Shown: positions 43,441 to 52,966, counted from the first letter of the stretch. The stretch is DNA of 64,000 nucleotides from Cytobacillus oceanisediminis (GCF_022811925.1 NZ_CP065511.1:5271001-5335000); one strand, 5' to 3'. Numbers and translations: made by a program. Notes: generated from the letters alone by a model not told the origin.

Positions 43441-44634
43441 TCAATCTATAATCATTTCCAAAAAACTCTCGCCTTCCTCAGTCGCAGGCAGTCCAAAAAA
43501 CTCGCTAATTGTCGCTCCAACGTCAGCCATCGAATTGCGTTTTCCGATGTTAACCGGTTTTACCCGCTTACCGGCAGCGAGGATCGGGACGTATTCCCTC
43601 GTATGGTTGGAATGGCCGATGGTCGGGTCGTTGCCATGGTCGGCCATGATAATTATCAGGTCCTCCTCTTCCATCTTGGGCAGGAATTCTGCGAGCCACT
43701 GGTCGGTTGTATTCAGCAGTCTGGCATACCATTCGGCATCCTCAGCATGTCCTGCCAGGTCTGTCTCCTGTACATTAACCAGAAACGCCGCATCCTCTTC
43801 TTCTTCCAAATAAGACTTCTCTAAAACTTTTAAAACTTTTTCGGTATCCACAATGGGATCTGCAGGTCCTTCACCATGCAAAACATCTGCCGTTTTGCCA
43901 ATCCGATGTACTTTGAGGCCACGTCTGGCGGCTATCATCGGAAATTGTCCGTCTATGTTTACACCGTAGCCCATGTGATAGACTTCATAGCCTTTGCCGT
44001 ACACCTTGGCCTTCGGGGCATCTACTCCCCACTGGCCGGGATTTTTTTCATGTACAACTGACAGGATATGTTCAATGGTTGTATAGGGTCCTCCAAAAGC
44101 AATGACCCGGCTGGTGTCTACATTCTGGCGGACAATCTTTCCGACTTCCTTTAACTCCTGGAAAGGCATTTTATTAAAATCAGCAGTTAAATTGATGATG
44201 TTTCCTAATGAAGATTCAAGATTATCCCCTATGACGCAGGCACCATTTACTAATAGCACCGGCCGGTCTTCCCATGGGTATTCAACCTGGTAGCCTGCTT
44301 CAGTTAATGCCTTGGCCAGATCTGGATGAATATCTTTCATCAGCCTTTTATTCGAGCGCTTCGGGCAGCTTCCGGCAATTTCCTGATGTCCGAGGTACGT
44401 ATCTGCCCCGTGATGGGCCAGTGCCGAGCAGCCGTAAGCATTGGCAGGGGCTGCCTTGCCATCGACAAGCGCACCTAGCCCAAGCCTGTATAGAGTTGGG
44501 ATTTTTAAAAAACCAACCGATTCCCGGATATGTTTATAGGTATTGGCCCTGCAGTCAGAAGGGCTGAACTCTCCGCAATCCTCCATTTCCCCTATGCCAA
44601 AGCTGTCAATTACCAGCAGAATTGCTTTTGCCAT
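43441..44634 (-). CDS. yhfW: YhfW-like phosphopentomutase-family metalloenzyme
   Basis: 397 residues from ATG 44634; GTG 44643 is too close to the GAGG site. Alkaline-phosphatase-superfamily fold of the phosphopentomutase type with metal ligands in LLVIDSFGIGEM near 10 and MADHGNDPTIGHSNHTREYVP near 340-360. QEIAGS near 87 would hold the phosphorylated or phosphate-accepting residue region. Last gene of the yhf-type operon. E. coli YhfW is annotated only as a mutase-like protein of unknown substrate. It starts two bases after the YhfX stop, so translation is coupled. Confidence 0.88.
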   Translation of the reverse strand: MAKAILLVIDSFGIGEMEDCGEFSPSDCRANTYKHIRESVGFLKIPTLYRLGLGALVDGKAAPANAYGCSALAHHGADTYLGHQEIAGSCPKRSNKRLMKDIHPDLAKALTEAGYQVEYPWEDRPVLLVNGACVIGDNLESSLGNIINLTADFNKMPFQELKEVGKIVRQNVDTSRVIAFGGPYTTIEHILSVVHEKNPGQWGVDAPKAKVYGKGYEVYHMGYGVNIDGQFPMIAARRGLKVHRIGKTADVLHGEGPADPIVDTEKVLKVLEKSYLEEEEDAAFLVNVQETDLAGHAEDAEWYARLLNTTDQWLAEFLPKMEEEDLIIIMADHGNDPTIGHSNHTREYVPILAAGKRVKPVNIGKRNSMADVGATISEFFGLPATEEGESFLEMIID

Positions 44635-44636
44635 CC

Positions 44637-45797
44637 TTACCACTTCCTCTCAAAGTGAACCAGTTCCGGCTTTCCGCTTTGAATTCCTTTTACCAGGGCA
44701 ATATGGGCCCTTGTGACGAACACCTGGGTGCGGAAAGAGAAAACAGCTGTATCTCCTTCAGAAACCGGAAAGCCGTCCGGTTTCTCAATCGAACCATAGT
44801 AGTCAATTGCTTCAGAAGCCGGCTCGATTGCTTTTACATACTGCTTCAATATGTCTTTTTCATTGTTACCGACCAGGCACCCGGTTAAATGGGAGCGACC
44901 GTAGTAGCCCCCGCCGATGACATAATAATGCTCCTGATCCTGGTGGGACACTTCCGTTACATATACAATGGCAGGTTTCTCGGGGAGATCCCGGTAAGCA
45001 TGCAGCGGGGTCGTTCCGGTAAGGGCATGTCCCGGTTCTCCATGTGTTACACCCTGTTCTGCCAGGAACGGTATGGTTTCACAGCTGGTCGCACTTGGAC
45101 CGTTTACCTGTTTTACTGTAATGCCCTTTTTCTCCAGAGCCTGTTTTGCTTTTAGGAGGGTTTTTAAATTAGGAGTCGGCTCCATGCTTCTCCTGTCCTT
45201 TGATAGCTGAAAGTTCGGGAAGGTCGTAACGCCTGCTATCGCAATCCCAGGAAGCCTGGCCAGTTCGAGAAGCTCTTCATCCAGCTTTTCCAATCGAAAG
45301 CCGCCCTGCTGTCCGGGATAAATCATATCGCCTTCTGCATACACCCTGAGAAGTACATCCTGCACCTTTCCTGATTGAACAGCCGCATCAGAAAGCTGTC
45401 TGGCACGCGCAAGGGAAAATAGGGTAATGACCTCAGGATTCCATGACAGCACTTCCGGCCACTGATTTTTCCCCGGTTGCACCAGATGGCCGACATTTCC
45501 TATTTCAACGCCGCCTTCTGCCAATGTTTTGGCTTCGTCGAATTCAACAGCAACCGCCTTTTCGATGCCGTGCTCTGCAATAAACTGGCCTATAAACGGA
45601 AGCCTTCCAAGCTGCTTGCTCATGAAATAAAGCGTAAAGTCATGATTTTTCGCCGTTTCTGCCAGAGCTGCTACATTTTCTCCGAGTATATCGAGGTCAA
45701 TCACGTACGTATTCGGGGGTATTTGCCCGCTTTGATGCAAGGTGACACCTGATTGAATCAGCTTAGGATTTCTGCGCTTTGTTACATCTAAAAACAT
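44637..45797 (-). CDS. yhfX: YhfX-like alanine racemase-fold PLP enzyme
   Basis: 386 residues, fold type III PLP enzyme. The N-terminal barrel begins TYVIDLDILGENVAAL near 28 and FMSKQLGR near 58 holds the likely PLP lysine. Later GPSATSCETIPFLAEQG and VIGGGYYGRSH help bind phosphate. E. coli YhfX is the counterpart; a racemase or lyase acting on an unusual amino acid is likely. Follows yhfS by 27 bases. Confidence 0.88.
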   Translation of the reverse strand: MFLDVTKRRNPKLIQSGVTLHQSGQIPPNTYVIDLDILGENVAALAETAKNHDFTLYFMSKQLGRLPFIGQFIAEHGIEKAVAVEFDEAKTLAEGGVEIGNVGHLVQPGKNQWPEVLSWNPEVITLFSLARARQLSDAAVQSGKVQDVLLRVYAEGDMIYPGQQGGFRLEKLDEELLELARLPGIAIAGVTTFPNFQLSKDRRSMEPTPNLKTLLKAKQALEKKGITVKQVNGPSATSCETIPFLAEQGVTHGEPGHALTGTTPLHAYRDLPEKPAIVYVTEVSHQDQEHYYVIGGGYYGRSHLTGCLVGNNEKDILKQYVKAIEPASEAIDYYGSIEKPDGFPVSEGDTAVFSFRTQVFVTRAHIALVKGIQSGKPELVHFERKW

Positions 45798-45824
45798 TGG
45801 AGTTCCCCCCTTTATTTACGGGTA

Positions 45825-46967
45825 TTAACGATGCTGCACTTCTTTTGCAAGAGGTATCACTTTTTCCAAAATACCGATGATCGTGCTGGCTCCTGATTTC
45901 ATCGGATTAATGCGCAGTCCATATTCCTTCAGCTCGGGCTGTGCTTCCAAAAAGCTGCCGGAAACGCGGTAAATCATCGGAATGATTTCATATTTTGATT
46001 CCGCCCCAACCGGATGAGTGGCCGCCCCATGCTCATCACTGATGCTGATCACACTTTGGGCAATCGGATCTTCCAGCTCTACAATGACGTTTTTGGATTG
46101 GGCATTCGTCATGTAGGCGGCGCGAATTCCGTTCACAGCCCCTTCATTCAGACGGCGGCAGAGCTCTTCCACCTGCTCGTTTTGAATAGCCAGCGATACA
46201 GGTGCGAAGGTCATCATTCTTAAAAGCTCCATTGCTTCGTAGCCCTGAACCTGGCCGCCGCCCGAGTAGTTATAGTGATGCACCCGTTCGATGGCGTCTT
46301 TTTTGCCGGCAATTACCGCAATTCCTTCCGGCCCGAGAAGCTTGAACCCGGAAAAGGTTGAGTAATCCGCTCCTAATTCCACGCCAATTCCCTTTGTCTT
46401 CAATGCGCAGTAATTGTCATCCACGACAATTGGAAGATCCGGGCGTTCTTCCTTCACGGCTTTGATGACTTCCGCCAATTGATAATGATCTGTCGGCTGC
46501 TGGCGGGCATGCTGAATATAGAAAACTTTAGGATTTTGATTAGTTCTGATGGCCGTTCTGACTTCCTCAAGATGGTTGTAATCTGCCTGGACTGTTTTAA
46601 TGCCCAATATTCTTAACGTTTCTTTTGTCGTCGTGTAAACAGGTGCCGTGTGAATGAACATTTCATCTCCAGGAGACAGAAGCATGCTTAGAATATTGCG
46701 GATTGCGCCTGTTCCGGCTCCCCTGACAAGGGCACAGTCCTCGGTTTCAAAGAAATCCGCCAGAACTCTTTCCACAAGATACGTCTGTTCCGGCCGCTTG
46801 TATTTTGGAGAGACACCAAGATCCCCCATCGACAGAAATTGCTTTCCCTTGAAATGGCGGCTCATTCTGTCTACCAATTTGAATTGTTTTTCCTGTGCTT
46901 CCTGTATCGATAAGCTTGGCAAAACTGAATTTGCGTATTTTAATTCAGCTCGATTGTATGTGGACAC
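45825..46967 (-). CDS. yhfS: YhfS-like fold type I PLP enzyme
   Basis: 380 residues, aminotransferase/Cys-Met-metabolism fold. VRGAGTGAIRNILSMLLSPGD near 78-98 binds the cofactor phosphate; IVVDDNYCA near 175 holds the ring-stacking aspartate; STFSGFKLLGPEG near 200 carries the PLP lysine. Start GTG at 46967 overlaps the php stop (TAGTG), so the two are coupled. Second PLP enzyme of the cluster; with YhfX it implies an amino compound as substrate. Confidence 0.88.
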   Translation of the reverse strand: MSTYNRAELKYANSVLPSLSIQEAQEKQFKLVDRMSRHFKGKQFLSMGDLGVSPKYKRPEQTYLVERVLADFFETEDCALVRGAGTGAIRNILSMLLSPGDEMFIHTAPVYTTTKETLRILGIKTVQADYNHLEEVRTAIRTNQNPKVFYIQHARQQPTDHYQLAEVIKAVKEERPDLPIVVDDNYCALKTKGIGVELGADYSTFSGFKLLGPEGIAVIAGKKDAIERVHHYNYSGGGQVQGYEAMELLRMMTFAPVSLAIQNEQVEELCRRLNEGAVNGIRAAYMTNAQSKNVIVELEDPIAQSVISISDEHGAATHPVGAESKYEIIPMIYRVSGSFLEAQPELKEYGLRINPMKSGASTIIGILEKVIPLAKEVQHR

Positions 46968-47884
46968 TATGATCGCTCCCTTATTGAAAAAGCTCTGGAT
47001 GGATTAACGGTCAGGAATTGATGCAGAATGCTTTCCGGAACTCCGGACTTCTTCAATTTTGGAATAAACGTCTCAAGCACAAGACCGTAGCCCGGGCCTC
47101 CATGCTTCTTCCAATGCGACTTGCGGGTTAAGTCTGCTGAAAGAAGAATTTGCTTTTCAAGCCCGCGGTTTATGAAATCCAGGAGGAAAGCGGCTCTCTC
47201 TTCATCGGGACGGTAATTATTTTTTCCGATTGTATCAAATGCGATATAGGCTCCTGTTTCCAAAACAGAGAGAACTTCGTCTTTATTCGGGTTGAGGTCC
47301 TGATGGCCAATGATGATCTGATCAGCCGGAAGGCCATGCTTCGTCAGCAGCTGCACCTGTTCAAGCCCGAGTGTTCCGAGTGTTGTATGAGTGGTCACCG
47401 GAAGGCCGGTTTCGGCACCGGCCATGGCAGCACCAATTAAGAGCTCACGTTCAATCGGCTTCATTTCATTTTTGCTTGTGCCCACTTCCCCGATGACACC
47501 CGGCAGAATGCCCGTATCAGCAATCCCTTCTTTTGCTTCTTTGATAAAATGCTGTGCAAACTGCTCCGCTTTCCATCCGTCTGCAAAATTAGGAATATAA
47601 GGATCTTTATAGAAGCCTGTACACGTAATAAGGTGAACCCCTGTTGCCTCGCTCAGCCTTTTTAACACATGAGCATCCCGGCCCATGCCGTCATTCGTCA
47701 CTTCCACCATTGCTCGGCCGCCAAGGTGATAAAAATCCTCCAGCTCCTCACGCATGCCCTTTTCATCATCCAGAATGGTATCCGGATCTTTTTTCACTCG
47801 CGAAAGATCAATGGAGAGATGCTCGTGAGCCGAGCAAATCCCCAATTCTTCCGGAGCAATTTTTCCAAGTACGGTTTGTATCAT
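46967..47884 (-). CDS. php: Phosphotriesterase homology protein
   Basis: 305 residues, amidohydrolase-superfamily TIM barrel. Metal ligands are readable: HEH in CSAHEHLSID near 19-21, GVIGEVGTSK near 135 (bridging glutamate as in E. coli Php, instead of carboxylated lysine), THTT near 168, IIGHQDLN near 194 and SADLTRKS near 255. Substrate unknown; bacterial Php lacks clear phosphotriesterase activity. Centre of the yhf-type cluster. Confidence 0.92.
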   Translation of the reverse strand: MIQTVLGKIAPEELGICSAHEHLSIDLSRVKKDPDTILDDEKGMREELEDFYHLGGRAMVEVTNDGMGRDAHVLKRLSEATGVHLITCTGFYKDPYIPNFADGWKAEQFAQHFIKEAKEGIADTGILPGVIGEVGTSKNEMKPIERELLIGAAMAGAETGLPVTTHTTLGTLGLEQVQLLTKHGLPADQIIIGHQDLNPNKDEVLSVLETGAYIAFDTIGKNNYRPDEERAAFLLDFINRGLEKQILLSADLTRKSHWKKHGGPGYGLVLETFIPKLKKSGVPESILHQFLTVNPSRAFSIRERS

Positions 47885-47917
47885 GGCTGTCCACTCCGTT
47901 CTCTTTATTTGGTTTCT

Positions 47918-49210
47918 TTATTGAGGAATGTTCATGATTCCAAGTGCAACCAGGATATTGGCAATGATTCCGACTGCAATGGCACCCACAGGGCCGACCG
48001 CAATGCGGACAATCGGGCGTCCTGCCGCTTCATTCAGCAAATAGAATCCGGCGATGAAGAAGAATCCAAACCCTGGTGCAATCGCATTGGCAGCGTTAGC
48101 TCCACCGATCAAAAGCGCCACTTCCAGAAGCTTTGTCATTGCACTGCGGATGTTTTCACCGGAATTACGGACACCAGGATATTTATCCAGGAATCTAGCA
48201 ATCGAGCTTAATAGCATAACTTCAATGAAAATAATGATGACACCGCCAATTAAGGCCACCCAAACATTCGGGGAGAAAAACCCGACGACGAAAATGAGCG
48301 TGAATCCGACCGGGCTGTATACGCCGGTAGCGATCGCTGTACTGGCGACAAGCGGAATAAAGCCGAGCGCACGGGCAGCCGCAGCAATTCCGGCATCTGT
48401 TGCTTTTCCTTCCGCTAATAGATTTAGAGAGATCGGATCTCCTGCCATGATCCATAGATTTGTAGCAGCAGCAATGAGACCGCCAATAATCATAAAGAAC
48501 ACAACATTTTTTCTGATTTTAGCCACTTTATCACTGAATACAGCAGCAAGGTCGATGGAAGAGCCTTCTTCTGCTTTTTCCTTCATGGCAAATACAAGAA
48601 GGAAGATCATCCCTGTAATAAGAGCCATTCCTTCCTGGTTCAGTGTTACTGTCGTCCCTGAAATCGTCAGGATTCCGCTTTCATTCAGCCAGACAGCAAG
48701 CTGACGGATTAATGCGGAAACGATAAATGTTATGACCCCTTTTTTAACGCTGAACTGCATGGCAACCGCAAGCGCCGGGAATGCCATAAATGTAACGACG
48801 ACCGGTGTTCCAACCGCTCCCATAGCTTCAAGGAAATTAAGCGGCAGATAATCGAACAGCTTCACAAAGCCTTCGAGTCCGATTAACAGCCCTGCTCCAT
48901 AAGCACCGCCAATCACCGCCGCAAGCGGTGTTCCCCATTTATTTTTCGGAGTCAGCAAACCGATAATATCTGTTCCCAGCAGGATACTGTGAACGAGGAT
49001 GATACTGGCCGAGAGTGTAAAAGGTATTCCAAATCCGATTACAAGGCCGAAACTCATAGCAAAGGCAGTGAAGGCAAGGTCCCGTCTCGTCATCCGGCCC
49101 TCCACATGTTCAGAGACAATTGGACGAAGGCCATCATTGAAAACGGCAATATTCATATTGGCCAAGACAGCAGCAACAGCACCAATCAGGATAATTAATG
49201 TCATTTCCAT
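47918..49210 (-). CDS. yhfT: YhfT-like membrane protein, putative transporter
   Basis: 430 residues, very hydrophobic, about 11-12 membrane helices. Starts MEMTLIILIGAVAAVLAN. Loops rich in glycine such as VIGGAYGAGLLIGLEGF and IALLIGGANAANAIAPGFGFF. Matches E. coli YhfT, the only membrane protein of the cluster and so its probable transporter; substrate unknown. Start ATG has GGGGG eight bases upstream. 27 bases after yhfU. Confidence 0.88.
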   Translation of the reverse strand: MEMTLIILIGAVAAVLANMNIAVFNDGLRPIVSEHVEGRMTRRDLAFTAFAMSFGLVIGFGIPFTLSASIILVHSILLGTDIIGLLTPKNKWGTPLAAVIGGAYGAGLLIGLEGFVKLFDYLPLNFLEAMGAVGTPVVVTFMAFPALAVAMQFSVKKGVITFIVSALIRQLAVWLNESGILTISGTTVTLNQEGMALITGMIFLLVFAMKEKAEEGSSIDLAAVFSDKVAKIRKNVVFFMIIGGLIAAATNLWIMAGDPISLNLLAEGKATDAGIAAAARALGFIPLVASTAIATGVYSPVGFTLIFVVGFFSPNVWVALIGGVIIIFIEVMLLSSIARFLDKYPGVRNSGENIRSAMTKLLEVALLIGGANAANAIAPGFGFFFIAGFYLLNEAAGRPIVRIAVGPVGAIAVGIIANILVALGIMNIPQ

Positions 49211-49237
49211 TTCTATTTCCCCCTCAATTAAAATGGA

Positions 49238-49597
49238 TTAGCTTTTATTCTTTAAAGCTTTGATAATCATAGGCACTGCAGTCTCCTTGTGGTCAGCTGT
49301 AAATCCAAAAGCTTTTTTTCCTTCGCTGACAGCGGTTACAATTTTCTCCTCAACAGGCTTTTTCCCCGGCATGGAAACCGTCTCGCAATTTGGCTTTCCG
49401 AGAAGGGCAATAGCCATGGCCAAAGCTCCGCCGCCTCCTGTGTGGCATGCACCGACATAATAATCTGCCTGTCCTGTCTTAACGGCCATCGCTGCTTCCA
49501 GATCTGACTTGACCATCGTCGTGATGCTGCTGTCAATCTCTTTTATTAAGCTCTCAATCTCTTTTTTATCCACCTGTCCGCCAACTACAATTTTCAT
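49238..49597 (-). CDS. yhfU: YhfU-like DUF2620 protein
   Basis: 119 residues from ATG 49597 (MKIVVGGQVDKKE), with AAGGAGG eight bases upstream. A small alpha/beta protein with YYVGACHTGGGGALAMAIALLG near 55-76, a glycine-rich loop that could bind a nucleotide or phosphate group, and KKAFGFTADHKE near 95. The DUF2620 family is equal to E. coli YhfU; function unknown. Begins one base after the YhfY stop codon. Confidence 0.88.
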   Translation of the reverse strand: MKIVVGGQVDKKEIESLIKEIDSSITTMVKSDLEAAMAVKTGQADYYVGACHTGGGGALAMAIALLGKPNCETVSMPGKKPVEEKIVTAVSEGKKAFGFTADHKETAVPMIIKALKNKS

Positions 49598-49598
49598 C

Positions 49599-49973
49599 TT
49601 AATTTCCTCCTTTGTTGATTTGCAGTACATTTGTGTAATGTATGAGCAGAAAATCGATTTCCTCTTGGGGGAGCTGATTCTTCCATTGCTGCTGTACATA
49701 ATCGATTTCCTTCATTGCTATGGATGCTTCCGGTGACTGTTTGACTTCATCCAGCAGGGCAGGATGGGGAGCCTCAACCTGTTCACCCTTTTCAATTCTC
49801 GTCAGAGCTGTCGGCAAATGGGTGAAAAGCATTTCAGCTCCAGCTATGGCATTTTTTTTCATGTGTGACTGTAAATGCATGAATGCTAACGTGCTTATAT
49901 CAGCTGCTTTGGTACTGACAACAGATGAAGCTAAAAGGATGTCCATTCTTTCTTTCAATTGATTTAAATCCAT
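49599..49973 (-). CDS. yhfY: YhfY-like PRD-type protein
   Basis: 124 residues, all alpha-helical. Resembles a single PTS-regulation domain (PRD) as in E. coli YhfY, with a histidine in FMHLQSHM near 31 and a late LLIHYTNVLQ near 110. PRDs usually sense phosphorylation by PTS proteins; here it is not fused to a DNA-binding domain, so it may modulate YhfZ. Start ATG has GGAGGGATT upstream. Confidence 0.8.
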   Translation of the reverse strand: MDLNQLKERMDILLASSVVSTKAADISTLAFMHLQSHMKKNAIAGAEMLFTHLPTALTRIEKGEQVEAPHPALLDEVKQSPEASIAMKEIDYVQQQWKNQLPQEEIDFLLIHYTNVLQINKGGN

Positions 49974-49992
49974 AATATAATCCCTCCAGAAT

Positions 49993-50009
49993 ACAGTATT
50001 TAGTATATT
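49993..50009 (+). promoter_or_regulatory. Candidate YhfZ operator before yhfY
   Basis: ACAGTATTTAGTATATT. Matches 15 of 17 bases with the inverted copy upstream of yhfZ at 51000-51016. Confidence 0.5.
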
Positions 50010-50040
50010 AATGCTGCTAAGAAACTAGAACTTCAGTTTC

Positions 50041-50973
50041 TTAATAGTGAGGATACTTTTTTCCTTCCTCCACTAGCCTTTGGGTCTCTTCCACTTTATT
50101 AAACTGGAGGAGCTGGATTTGTTCCCTTATATTTGCTCTTTCACTTTCTATGACGATGGCTGCTCTGGTTGCTTTTATGGCCAGTTCCTTTGCCTTTTTT
50201 GATTTAAAATCAGAGGAGGCAAACGTTTTTAGTGCCCTTGCTTCATCTGCATTCCAGACCGCTGCATCAATACTGCCGTTTTTCAGCATATTGAAAAGCT
50301 GCATATAGTCCACCTTTATCAGTTCAACCTTGTGCTTTTCACATTCAAGGAGGGTAATATTTGCCTGGTCGGCAGATGAATAGTCAATTCCGATTTTCAT
50401 GCCATCTGTAATCCCATTGTTTTTGCTATCTGAAAAAAAGACTTTATGGGACGTTACATAGGTCTCCGGACCAAGTGTATGGAGAATTTCCAGGCCCTCA
50501 AACTCCTGTACTGCCTCTTCTGCCGCCAGTTGGGACATGATCGCAAAATCGTAGCGCCGGGTTTTTAATGATTCGATCCTCCTTCTCGCCCCTCTCATAT
50601 AAGCAAGGCCAGACTTTTTATTGATTTCCTCAAACCCTTCGACAATACCAGTCGCCAATCCCTCATACTTTCGGGAATAAGGCAGCGGCATTACGCCCAT
50701 CACCGGTCCGATGCCGGCAATCTCATACAGCAGGTTGATGTCCCTTTTTTTCAGAAAGGTCCCAAGATGCCCCCTGGATTCAAGAGATATGGCATGCAAA
50801 TCTTCCAGCACTCTTAATGCCCCCTGCACAGTCCCGCGGCCCAATGATAGCTTTTCCGTAAAATCACTTACCCGGGGGATTCTCTCTCCCTCTGAAAACT
50901 GAATGAGCTCCTTTGCAATAAACTTGGCAGCCAGCCCATTCTTTGAATATAAACTTTCCCAAATACGGCTCAT
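50041..50973 (-). CDS. yhfZ: YhfZ-like transcriptional regulator of the yhf-type operon
   Basis: 310 residues. N-terminal GntR-like winged helix (about 10-80, with RVSDFTEKLSLGRGTVQGALRVLED) and a C-terminal substrate-binding-protein-like domain (about 90-305; GPVMGVMPLPYSRKYEGLATG, then KIGIDYSSADQANITLLEC). This arrangement equals E. coli YhfZ. First gene of the operon, so autoregulated. Ligand is probably the compound handled by the cluster. Confidence 0.88.
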   Translation of the reverse strand: MSRIWESLYSKNGLAAKFIAKELIQFSEGERIPRVSDFTEKLSLGRGTVQGALRVLEDLHAISLESRGHLGTFLKKRDINLLYEIAGIGPVMGVMPLPYSRKYEGLATGIVEGFEEINKKSGLAYMRGARRRIESLKTRRYDFAIMSQLAAEEAVQEFEGLEILHTLGPETYVTSHKVFFSDSKNNGITDGMKIGIDYSSADQANITLLECEKHKVELIKVDYMQLFNMLKNGSIDAAVWNADEARALKTFASSDFKSKKAKELAIKATRAAIVIESERANIREQIQLLQFNKVEETQRLVEEGKKYPHY

Positions 50974-51164
50974 ATTGTAATACCTCTTTACCTTTGATCA
51001 ATATACGAAAAACTGTATATTATTAGTGTAGCTGTAATGGTTTATTAATTCAAGAGTTTTCAAACTTTTTCGCAATTAATATTGCTTTCCTTTATTCTTC
51101 CATGTGTCCGCGGTGGAAATCAAGAGACTCATTTACAAGCGAGCTCCCCATCTAATTGAAAATT
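50974..51164. other. Upstream region of the yhf-type operon
   Basis: Holds the second candidate operator (51000-51016) and, further left-to-right, no gene. With repeat array 2 it makes up a 777-base gene-free stretch to 51750. Confidence 0.5.
51000..51016 (-). promoter_or_regulatory. Candidate YhfZ operator before yhfZ
   Basis: Minus-strand ACAGTTTTTCGTATATT, 27 bases upstream of the yhfZ start. Nearly palindromic within AATATAC...GTATATT. Confidence 0.5.
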
Positions 51165-51175
51165 AGTTTCCTGAG

Positions 51176-51668
51176 CAAAGTTCGGTTTACATTGCTCGGA
51201 TTTCTGCTTCTCCTGTCTGAAGGGGCATCAAGTTCGGACTCTTTCTTCTCGTATTTCTGCTTCTCCTGTCCGAAGGGGCATCAAGTTCGGACTCACTCTC
51301 TCGGATTTCTGCTTCTCCTGTCCGAAGGGGCATCAAGTTCGGACTCACTCTCTCGGATTCCTGCTTCTTCTGTCCGAAGGAGCTACAAGTTCGGACTCTT
51401 TCTCTCGGATTTCTGCTTCTCCTGTCCGAAGGGGCATCAAGTTCGGACTCACTCTCTCGGATTTCTGCTTCTTCTGTCCGAAGGGGCATCATGTTCGGAC
51501 TCTTTCTCTCGGATTTCTGCTTCCTCTGTCCGAAGGGGCATCAAGTTCGGACTCACTCTCTCGGATTTCTGCTTCTTCTGTCCGAAGGGGCATCAAGTTC
51601 GGACTCACTCTCTCGGATTTCTGCTTCTTCTGTCCGAAGGGGCATCAAGTTCGGACTCTTTCTCTATG
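51176..51668. repeat. 52-bp tandem repeat array 2 (nine units)
   Basis: The CTGAAG/CCGAAG mark occurs at 51218 and every 52 bases to 51634. Units read GTCCGAA-GGGGCATCAAG-TTCGGAC followed by a link such as TCACTCTCTCGGATTTCTGC. Seven of nine units share the GGGGCATCAAG or near-identical centre, different from that in array 1. Confidence 0.97.
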
Positions 51669-51704
51669 TAATTTCGCCAGCCTCATCCATTCTTCCTATC
51701 TGCA

Positions 51705-51732
51705 GAAAAAAAGAGCTGCTATAAAAGCAGCC
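51705..51732 (-). terminator. Terminator of the PAS chemoreceptor gene
   Basis: GCTGCT (51715-51720) pairs with AGCAGC (51726-51731); on the minus strand followed by CTCTTTTTTTC. Confidence 0.85.
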
Positions 51733-51750
51733 CCCGTTTAATCCATTTTC

Positions 51751-52680
51751 CTATAAAATGCTCTTAAAACCCTTTGCCTGATCATCCAGCTTTCTTGCAG
51801 CTTCCCCAATATCTTTAAATGCAGATACAGCCTGCTCATTAAGAACCTGGTTTTCAGTTATGCCTGACTGTGATTGCAGAGTTGCGTCACTAATTTTGTT
51901 GATTTCATCTGATATTCCTTCGATGTGGGCATTGACTTCCTGTATGGAGTCCTGTACCCGGTTTGCAAGCTTTCGCACTTCTCCGGCAACGACGCTGAAG
52001 CCTCTGCCATGTTCGCCGGCACGCGCAGCTTCAATAGCTGCATTTAATGCCAGCAGGTTGGTTTGTGCCGCTATTTCACGGATTGTTTTTACGATGCTGC
52101 CGATGGATTGTGCCTGTGATTTGAGAGAATGGAGGATTTCCAGATTCCCTTTGGACTCACGAACGAGCTTGCCTATTGCCTGAGCGGCCTCTTCGCTTCT
52201 TTCAATTCCAGCCTTTGCTTTTTCACTAAGGGCTTCTGACATTGCCTGAAGCTGGACTGCCACCTGTGCTGTATTCGTTTCCCGTTCTGTAATATCCGTA
52301 GCAACCTTTACAACACCTTCTACCTTGCCATCATCCCCAAATACCGGTGTGTATGTTGCTTCGAGCCAGATAAGATCTCCTTGTTTGGTCACACGCTGAA
52401 TTTTTTCCTGAAAGCTTTTGCCATTGCGCAGATTTCTCCAAAGCTCCTGATATTCCCTGCTGGCAGCAAATTCAGGGGTGCAAAGTTGCTTATGCATCAT
52501 ATTTGGCATTTCTTCTGCCCGATATTTGACAGTACGGGCAAAATTCTCATTTGCCCACAGCACTTTCCCGTTCCCATCAAATTCAATCATGGCAAGCGAA
52601 TTTTCAATTGCGGCTAAAACAGCTTCTTTTTCAAGAACTTGTGTGCTCTTATAATGATTAGGCTGATAAGTTGTAAGCAT
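51751..52680 (-). CDS. Soluble PAS-domain methyl-accepting chemotaxis-type protein
   Basis: 309 residues without membrane helices. PAS/PAC domain at about 18-135 ([20 protein letters not shown], then [20 protein letters not shown]), followed by a short MCP signalling domain (about 145-309) with the tip [21 protein letters not shown] near 210-230. The signalling domain is short and lacks HAMP. A cytoplasmic energy or redox sensor of Aer/McpP type is likely. Start ATG has AGAGGAAG upstream. Confidence 0.93.
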   Translation of the reverse strand: MLTTYQPNHYKSTQVLEKEAVLAAIENSLAMIEFDGNGKVLWANENFARTVKYRAEEMPNMMHKQLCTPEFAASREYQELWRNLRNGKSFQEKIQRVTKQGDLIWLEATYTPVFGDDGKVEGVVKVATDITERETNTAQVAVQLQAMSEALSEKAKAGIERSEEAAQAIGKLVRESKGNLEILHSLKSQAQSIGSIVKTIREIAAQTNLLALNAAIEAARAGEHGRGFSVVAGEVRKLANRVQDSIQEVNAHIEGISDEINKISDATLQSQSGITENQVLNEQAVSAFKDIGEAARKLDDQAKGFKSIL

Positions 52681-52966
52681 GCTCTTCCTCTTTTCAAAAA
52701 AGTTTGTTAGAACATATCCTTACAAAAGGACTGGTCCCCTGTAAGTGCTGGCCGGTTGCGCTACTAGCTCGAATTCATTAAAGCGCCCAATTCCCCTTGA
52801 ATTCTCATTGCTTCCAACTTGTTCCGTCTATAAGACTATAGTACTAGCATCGGTCTGGCATCACAATTTTCAATGCTCTGCTTTCTTTTATGCTGAAAAT
52901 TCAAATAATTAATTACTAAGACCCATGATTCCCATAATTAGTAAAAGTAGAATAGAACTGTAAGAG

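Noticed and set aside
47669..48704. Plus-strand frames of 180-216 codons opposite php and yhfT
   Set aside because: Antisense shadows of clearly conserved genes.
51156..51724. Open frames of 77-171 codons in array 2
   Set aside because: Same cause as in array 1; all are repeat translations.
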